The notes under the pieces were generated by a model. That model was given only the letters and a program-made list of their open reading frames with translations, made no database searches and was not told the DNA's origin. The position numbers and the translations under genes were made by a program. 64,000 bases of DNA, from NCBI GenBank assembly GCA_002104945.1, contig MCFH01000042.1:186001-250000 (forward strand), written 5' to 3'. The DNA is from Piromyces finnis. Lineage: Eukaryota; Neocallimastigomycota; Neocallimastigomycetes; Neocallimastigales; Neocallimastigaceae. Below, piece after piece: positions 56,152 to 64,000 of this stretch (its first letter is position 1; every line of letters starts with the position of its first letter).

Positions 56152-59100
56152 TTTTTTTTTTTTTTTTAACGGCATCAAATATTTTAAACTTTATTATTAA
56201 TTTAATTAAAATTATAATACATGTAATAAAAAAATTAAAAATTAAAATAAAAATAAAAATAAAAAAAATATGTTTAAATAAACACAAATGAATAAAAATT
56301 GGGTATAATGTATTCTAGTAATTTTAATTAAAGTAAGAAAGCCACTATCATACTAAAGTATAATAATTGTATTTGACTTCCAATGGGACACCGAGCCAAA
56401 GATCAAAATTTTGTCATGGAACAAAATTATGATCTCCATTGGTTGCGCTGGCCCTCCTGGCCTGTCTTACTGTTTCTTCAGCATTGACGCTCTTGGATGT
56501 TGCTTCAAACCTTTTGAACATTGTCCATTGCTGGCCAATAGCAAAAGGCATGATTTTGGTTAGAATTTCCGCGGTTACCGTCAAGAATGGTGTTCCTTCG
56601 TTAGTACCAGATTGAATCTGACGCTTACAAAGTTCTTTCCATTCCCTTGAATTGTAATTAATATTGTTAAAACTTCTTCCCCCAAGAAGGAATTTAAATA
56701 TTTTACTGCACACACTAGAATAATCATACACATTAATATTCACCGGATTATTAGAACTATTACTATCATTAACTAAATTACTATCTAAATTAGAATTATT
56801 ATCTTCACTATTGCTATCATTACTAATATTATTATTTCTATTATTGTTATTATTACTATTGTTACTATTACTATTGTTACTATTACTATTGTTATTACTA
56901 CTATTGTTACTATTACTATTAATGTTATTACTATCTCTACTGATATTAACATTTTCATTATTATTAATAGGACTATTGGAATTACGTTGACTGAAAAAAT
57001 TTAATAGCTGGACTATGGAATCATAATGTTTAATACGGATATCTCTAAATGTTGGACAATCTAATAACCAATGTTTAATACTTTGATCTCCACACTTGCA
57101 ACATGGACAGTAGTTAGGACAAACTGGATCAACAAATTTAGCAGCTTTGGCAACTCTAGCATCCAACTTGTATCCGCTTCTTGCTTTCAATAGCCAGTAG
57201 AAGCCATAGGCAAACTCTGGGTACTCATAACATAATTTAATAAAATCTTTAGTTTCAATAAATTTATTATCATCATAATATTGCGCTTTGATTGAATTCC
57301 CTTTGAGATCTTTCCAATAAAAGTTTTTAACTGCTTTAACATCTCCATGTTTCTTTAGTTTTTTATCAAGTGTCCTACTTGATTTGCACCACGTGTATTT
57401 TCTAAATTTAGGAATGTAATTGACAAGGTGTGAGATAATACAATTTGAGTTTTTCCATTTGTTAAAACATCTAACCTGAGCTAACGCACATTTGGCTGAC
57501 AATGGAGGAATATTCAAATCTTTTGAGATAGAGTATAAAGATATAAACGATACAGCTTTATGAACTCCGGCAACCCATCGTATTCCTTTGTTAACATGCT
57601 TCTGAGCAATCCTAGACCTAGCTTTGTTGGATCCAAGTAATGGTGCAAAGTATGAAACTCTGCTAATCACTTGTGAGTTAAGTACTAGTTTTTTGAAAGG
57701 AATAGGAATATTAGGATTTCTTAAGAATTTACTGACTGAGAAAAGTCCTTTCAAAACCTTGTTATTAAGAGCTTTAATAACTGGTTTAAGGGACAGATTC
57801 TTATCAAATGGAACACCAAGATAAGTATAACAATCAGTAGTTGGAATGGGTTGTCCTGCTAAGTAAAATGTTGGATCTCTCTTGTTCTGATTTTCTATTG
57901 ATTCAGGACGAATCACCATCGTTGAACATTTCTGGATACCAAATTCCATTTCATTATACAAGGCCCATTCATTAACTCTTCTAAGCATCTTTTTTAAGCA
58001 TCCTCTTGTTGGAGCACAAATAACTATATCATCTGCAAAAAGTCCACCACAGCATCGAGTGTCACCTAAACTGACTCCTAGATCTTCGCACTCTCTAAAT
58101 ATATCATTAATAAAGAGATTAAAGAGAATAGGAGAAAGAGGGCATCCTTGACGGACTCCTTTCTTCACATCAAAAGATTTCGAGAATTGTCCATCTAATT
58201 TGACATTAGCCTTAGATGTTAAATATAAATTTTTGATAAATTGTAGACTCTTACCTCGGATTCCTAAACAATCTAATTTATGGAGAATATTACCGATTGG
58301 GACTGAATCGTATGCTTTCCTGAGATCTAAAAAGGCCAAATATGTCTCTTTATTATCTAATTGACGTCTACGGCATATTTCTTGGATTGAAATGAAAAGA
58401 CTAATACTTTCTTCCTTTTTTCGAAAACCAAATTGTTCAGGTCTAATGAAATTATTCTTTAGACCATATTCTGAGATTCTAGTGGTGACAATTTTGGAAA
58501 TCAACTTAATACCATTATTGATAAGTGATATACCTCGATAGTTATCACAATCTGTCAAATCTCCCTTCTTAGGAATAGAAACAATACTGGATTCATTCCA
58601 TGAGTTGGGGAAATCTCCATCCCAAATACGGTTGAATAATTTAAGAATAAAATTTAAACCATGAGCATCATTATCTGAAGTAGTATTACCAGAAGAATTA
58701 TTATCTGTAGCATTATTAGAATCATTACTTGATGGAATTAATGCTTTGTAAAATTCAATTGGAATACCATCCGGACCTGATGCTTTATAATTCGGAGTAG
58801 AGAGGATAGCTGACTTGACTTCATCAATACTAATATCTTGGTTGATATCCCATTCATCAAGCATAGGGAGTGAAAAACGTTTATTCGTTGGTTCTTCATA
58901 CCAATGCTCCAAATCAAGACTTACACCACTTGGATCTGATGCAAGCTTTTCGAAATGATCATGCCACACATCTAGTTGTTCTTCCGTAGCAACAACTAAT
59001 TCTCCATTTTTGTTTTTAATTGGTTGAGCAATAAAGAAAGAATCTTTTCCAATTTTTGCAGTTTTCTTGATCCATTTCCAGGCCTTCTTAGGATTATGAC

Positions 59101-59932
59101 TCTTCATATACTCACATCCTGTTTTAATCCAATGAAGATATTCTTGTTTCCTAAATTCATTACATCTTTTGTGGATGTAATCAATGAGCTTACGGTAGAT
59201 TTTAATTCTTTTAATAAATTCATCTATATCATAAATTCTTTCTTTTTTAAATCTCTTATACAACTTCATTTTGATTTTTTGGAGATTAAAAATTTGTTGT
59301 GAAATATGAAATGAAGACTTTATAACATTATTTGCTGAGGTAATACTGAGCTCGTCTGCAATTGAAAAAGCAGTTGAAGTAAATTCTTTGGAAAGTTCAT
59401 CTGTAGAAACATTAGGATCGTTGAATTTTGCTGAAAGTATTTGGAATTTATTATGACTGAGAATAGATTCCTTTTCCTCAATACATTTTAATCTATTCCA
59501 TTTCAGAATTTTCTTAGGAACGTTAAAGTCATTAGAAAAATCATCCATAGGAATAATTTTACCATTAATAAGAAGTGGCTTATGGTCTGATACAGGATAA
59601 AAATTATTTATAAATGATCCTGAGTGAATAAGATCTTTCATCTTCGAATTGATAAGAGCATGGTCAATGTCGGAAGATTGATCACCTCGAGTCCAAGAGA
59701 TAGTAGACCCTCTAAGCGGAAGAATTTCCCAATCTCCTAATCCATTAGTTGATAACCAGTTGGATAATTTTACTTTAGACATATTAAAATCACCAACAAG
59801 AATCGATGGATGGGATGAATGAGTTTGTAACCACAAGCGAACTTCTAACTTTGCATGATCAACATAGATGTTGTGATGACTATGAGGCATATAAACATTT
59901 CCAATCGAGCATTTGAATCTATTTTCTTTCTA
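56152..59932 (-). mobile_element. H1: LINE (non-LTR retrotransposon), 5'-truncated
   Basis: Minus-strand LINE with a 3' UTR (56168-56413) and poly-A (plus-strand T-run 56152-56167). Its ORF is intact from the middle of the endonuclease to the end. The 5' part is missing: the frame hits TAG at 59930-59932. The clade was not determined. Confidence 0.9.
56414..59929 (-). CDS. LINE ORF2-type protein (partial endonuclease, RT, zinc finger)
   Basis: 1158 residues from the ATG at 59890, but the frame begins earlier (GNVYMPHS is a typical AP-endonuclease stretch), so the N-terminal 50-80 residues are lost. Contains endonuclease motifs LVGDFNMSK and SDHKPLL (about 104); RT motifs YKASGPDGIP, NYRGISLI, FLDLRKAYDSV, GVRQGCPLSPILFN and FADD (about 617); a C-terminal Cys/His knuckle CPCCKCGDQSIKHWLLDC interrupted by Asn/Ser repeats. 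It nicks target DNA and reverse-transcribes its RNA in place; this copy lacks an intact endonuclease. Confidence 0.93.
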   Translation of the reverse strand, partial: KENRFKCSIGNVYMPHSHHNIYVDHAKLEVRLWLQTHSSHPSILVGDFNMSKVKLSNWLSTNGLGDWEILPLRGSTISWTRGDQSSDIDHALINSKMKDLIHSGSFINNFYPVSDHKPLLINGKIIPMDDFSNDFNVPKKILKWNRLKCIEEKESILSHNKFQILSAKFNDPNVSTDELSKEFTSTAFSIADELSITSANNVIKSSFHISQQIFNLQKIKMKLYKRFKKERIYDIDEFIKRIKIYRKLIDYIHKRCNEFRKQEYLHWIKTGCEYMKSHNPKKAWKWIKKTAKIGKDSFFIAQPIKNKNGELVVATEEQLDVWHDHFEKLASDPSGVSLDLEHWYEEPTNKRFSLPMLDEWDINQDISIDEVKSAILSTPNYKASGPDGIPIEFYKALIPSSNDSNNATDNNSSGNTTSDNDAHGLNFILKLFNRIWDGDFPNSWNESSIVSIPKKGDLTDCDNYRGISLINNGIKLISKIVTTRISEYGLKNNFIRPEQFGFRKKEESISLFISIQEICRRRQLDNKETYLAFLDLRKAYDSVPIGNILHKLDCLGIRGKSLQFIKNLYLTSKANVKLDGQFSKSFDVKKGVRQGCPLSPILFNLFINDIFRECEDLGVSLGDTRCCGGLFADDIVICAPTRGCLKKMLRRVNEWALYNEMEFGIQKCSTMVIRPESIENQNKRDPTFYLAGQPIPTTDCYTYLGVPFDKNLSLKPVIKALNNKVLKGLFSVSKFLRNPNIPIPFKKLVLNSQVISRVSYFAPLLGSNKARSRIAQKHVNKGIRWVAGVHKAVSFISLYSISKDLNIPPLSAKCALAQVRCFNKWKNSNCIISHLVNYIPKFRKYTWCKSSRTLDKKLKKHGDVKAVKNFYWKDLKGNSIKAQYYDDNKFIETKDFIKLCYEYPEFAYGFYWLLKARSGYKLDARVAKAAKFVDPVCPNYCPCCKCGDQSIKHWLLDCPTFRDIRIKHYDSIVQLLNFFSQRNSNSPINNNENVNISRDSNNINSNSNNSSNNNSNSNNSNSNNSNNNNNRNNNISNDSNSEDNNSNLDSNLVNDSNSSNNPVNINVYDYSSVCSKIFKFLLGGRSFNNINYNSREWKELCKRQIQSGTNEGTPFLTVTAEILTKIMPFAIGQQWTMFKRFEATSKSVNAEETVRQARRASATNGDHNFVP

Positions 59933-60065
59933 CTCTCTCAGTACCATGAGCATGAGTAGACCCCCTTGAGAAACTACATTTATTAAATAAATGAAGGCAC
60001 GTTCCCAAGAGGGTTAGGATTAACATTACCCAAACCCGGGCCCTATATATATATAATGAAATAAA

Positions 60066-60067
<2 letters not shown>
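59933..60067. other. Short spacer between LINE and tRNA terminator
   Basis: Mixed-composition DNA with GGGTTAGG and CCCGGGCCC, not coding. It may hold decayed LINE 5' sequence; no homology was established. Confidence 0.4.

Positions 60068-60105
<38 letters not shown>
60068..60105 (-). terminator. Pol III terminator (long T-run) for the tRNA pair
   Basis: On the minus strand a run of nearly 40 T starts 2 nt after tRNA-Thr, far longer than the 4-6 T needed. Confidence 0.7.
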
Positions 60106-60107
<2 letters not shown>

Positions 60108-60108
<1 letters not shown>

Positions 60109-60179
60109 GCCTATTGACGGAATTGAACCACCGACCTTCGCTTTACAAGAGCGACGCTCTACCACTAAGCCAAACAGGC
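60108..60179 (-). tRNA. tRNA-Thr(TGT)
   Basis: 72 nt: acceptor GCCTGTT/AATAGGC, D-arm GCTTAGTGGTAGAGC, anticodon loop CTTGTAA (TGT), T-arm GGTGGTTCAATTCCGTC, discriminator A. Lies 4 nt after tRNA-Gly. Confidence 0.95.
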
Positions 60180-60183
60180 ATTA

Positions 60184-60254
60184 TGCGTTAACCGGGAATC
60201 GAACCCGGGCCATTTGCTTGGAAGGCAAATATTCTACCTCTATACTATTAACGC
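60184..60254 (-). tRNA. tRNA-Gly(TCC)
   Basis: 71 nt: acceptor GCGTTAA/TTAACGC, anticodon stem TTTGC/GCAAA with loop CTTCCAA (TCC), T-arm CCGGGTTCGATTCCCGG, discriminator A. Only TAAT separates it from tRNA-Thr, so no terminator lies between them. Confidence 0.95.
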
Positions 60255-60683
60255 ATCATTTAATTATACTTTTATCTCTCTTATATATAAAACTTATCAT
60301 AAATTACTAATATAAAAATTCCAAATCATTTATTTAACTTTATATTTAGATTATAAATGCAATCATAAAAATATCAATATAATTAATTCCAAAATAATAA
60401 TAATAATAATAATAAAAACACAAATTATAAATATACAAAACATATCAATTATTTTTAATTTATTTTATTTGTTTATTATTTTATTTGTTTCTTTTAATTG
60501 TTTTATTTTTACATTTATGCATTACTTTTTTCTTCCCTTGTTATATTTTCTATTTATTTATATTATTTTTTATATTTTTAATCTACCAAATTATTTTGAT
60601 AGTGAAATTTTGCAATTTTTGGCAATTAAAATATTATAAACAGTAAAATTTGCTGTTTATTTAATTAATATACATTAATTAAT
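60255..60683. other. Spacer between tRNA-Gly and enolase
   Basis: AT-rich; contains the 3' flank of enolase and the 5' flank of the tRNA pair. Nothing else seen. Confidence 0.6.
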
Positions 60684-62345
<1,662 letters not shown>

Positions 62346-64000
62346 AAAATAATGATTTTAATATATTATATATTGTATTTGTATTATTTTCTATAATATA
62401 TTATTTATTTTTTTATTTATTTATTTAATTTATATTATGTATAATTCTACTAAAAGATTATAATAATATTATTATTATTTTATTTCTTTACTATAAATTA
62501 TTAAGAATCAGATAAATCCAAATATTCTCATTGGGCAAGCCACTCAAATTTCATTCGATTAGCTTCCATGGAATATAATCTTAATATAAAAAATTTTTTT
62601 TTTAAAATGAATAAAAATTTAAATAGTATAATATATTAAATTTATTTTTAAATATATTAAAATATAATTGTAAATACAATTAGTTTCTACATTAATCATA
62701 AAAATTACAATTACATATAGACAAGTATTACATTAATTTAAAAAAAAAATATTTCAAGATAATAATATATATAATACTTTTTGAAAAAAATGACTAATTC
62801 ATACATAATAAGTATTTATTATATAATAACTAATAGTTTAATTATGCACTGTTTTTACTTTTATATTAAAGAAACATTAAATTTATTAATAAAAAGTTCT
62901 TTGCTTTATAAAAAAAAATTATTTATATCATTACTATCTTTTCTAACTATTATTTATCAATTTAATACTTTACTTTTGAAATATAACAATTTAATTATCA
63001 TATTATATAAAAATTAGCTCAAACCAGTCCTTATAAAAAAAAACATTAATATTTATATTTAAAATAATAATTATATATATAAATATTATAATATATAATA
63101 TATTTATATATAATATTTAATATAAAAAAACATAGATATAAAAAATTTATTGGTCATGTGATATTATGTAATAAATAGAATTAATTAAAGAATCTAACGC
63201 ACTAAATATAAAAATTTAATGAGATGTAACACTCAATCTTATAATAATAAAATGTATATTATAAATACAGAAATAGCTTTTTTTTTATATATTAATAACA
63301 TATAATGATAAAGTATTTTATGTATTTTATGTATTTTATAATTTTATTTGCATTTTTATATTATTATACTTTATAATAAAATAAAATATTTTTAATAAAA
63401 ATATTTTTTTATTCACATATTTAAATATAAATTTTATATTAGTATTCTTAGTGTAAGTTGTTAATAGTATATTTAAAGTTTACTGATCAAAATTTTTTAA
63501 CCTCTATCTCAATATTATGTGACATTAATATATCAGTTGACTTTATTCTTTAAATCTATTTAAACTTATATATTAACCTAATCTTTTTCAAGTTTTATAT
63601 TTTTCAAACAAAAGTGTCTTCTAAATATTTATTATATTTATTATTATATCAATAATGAATAATATAATAATTTTTAACTTTATTTGTATTTAAAAAATGT
63701 TTCAATTTTAATCTTTTATTAGCTTATTTTCTCAATAATGATAGTGTATTAGTTCATTAATTTAAAATAATTTTATAACTTTATATAAAAAAATAAAGAT
63801 TTATATGTTTTTATAATACTTGCTAATTTTTAAGCATTTATTATTAAAAACAAAAAATAAATAAAGAAATAGTTATACATTTATAAAATAAATATTTGTT
63901 TTTTTATTCCTGTTGTTTACTTTTTTAAAAGAAATATACAAATAAAATTATACTGAACATTATCTTTCCGACAGATTAAGTTACACGAATAATAAAAAAC
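62346..64000. other. AT-rich flank with no convincing gene
   Basis: Low-complexity sequence. An island of more mixed composition lies at about 62510-62580 and was not identified. The 78-codon frame at 62781-63017 is mostly Ile/Leu/Tyr/Lys/Asn and looks like chance. Confidence 0.6.

Noticed and set aside
59995-60045. Telomere-like GGGTTAGG
   Set aside because: Only one copy, next to tRNA genes and a LINE; no tandem array.
60107-60310. Plus-strand frame over the tRNA genes
   Set aside because: It only translates the antisense of tRNA-Thr and tRNA-Gly.
62781-63017. 78-codon open frame in the right flank
   Set aside because: Composition is Ile/Leu/Tyr/Lys/Asn as expected by chance in this AT-rich DNA; no domain and no start context.

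Overview
This 64 kb window is a very AT-rich eukaryotic region, most likely from a fungus. The best guess is an anaerobic gut fungus (Neocallimastigomycota). The reasons are a complete 436-residue enolase with one short spliceosomal intron and strongly biased codons inside extremely AT-rich spacers, nuclear-type tRNA genes without encoded CCA, and many Ty3/Gypsy LTR retrotransposons plus a LINE. The organism is inferred; no species is proven.

Region 1-51162 is a stack of LTR retrotransposons inserted into one another, resolved here by TG...CA ends and target-site duplications (TSDs). The outermost is element BC (minus strand): its 5' LTR and gag lie at 30.6-32.7 kb, and its pol and 3' LTR at 1-4.1 kb. 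A second element, Z' (4089-30485, TSD ACTAC), splits it, and the BC pol frame is continuous across that split. Inside Z' sit full-length element A (5137-13056, plus), two solo LTRs (alpha and beta), element E (15533-21690, minus) and full-length element D (21694-29545, plus). The BC 5' LTR carries a solo LTR of family F. Next to it is A' (32718-41824, minus), a second copy of A whose integrase is broken by LTR-like insert Z (34091-35317). A cluster G1-F-G2 (42595-51157), in which every junction carries TAAAA, ends 60 bp upstream of a tRNA-Ala gene.

The elements fall into two groups. A, A', BC and D have CCHC Gag proteins. In A, BC and D the protease motif is D-S/T-C instead of D-S/T-G, and in all three pol is reached by a -1 frameshift at U UUA AAC/U followed by a GGGAG/CTCCC hairpin. 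A, A' and BC have primer-binding sites matching tRNA-Ala(UGC), whose gene is in this window; D uses another tRNA. E and F have DSG proteases and Gags without a visible zinc knuckle. Their first internal bases are complementary to their own LTR, as in Tf1-type self-primed elements.

Region 51294-64000 is closer to ordinary chromosome: a long AT-rich spacer, three stacked LINE copies (53.7-59.9 kb, minus), a tRNA-Gly/tRNA-Thr pair 4 nt apart with one shared T-run, the enolase gene, and AT-rich flank with no convincing gene.
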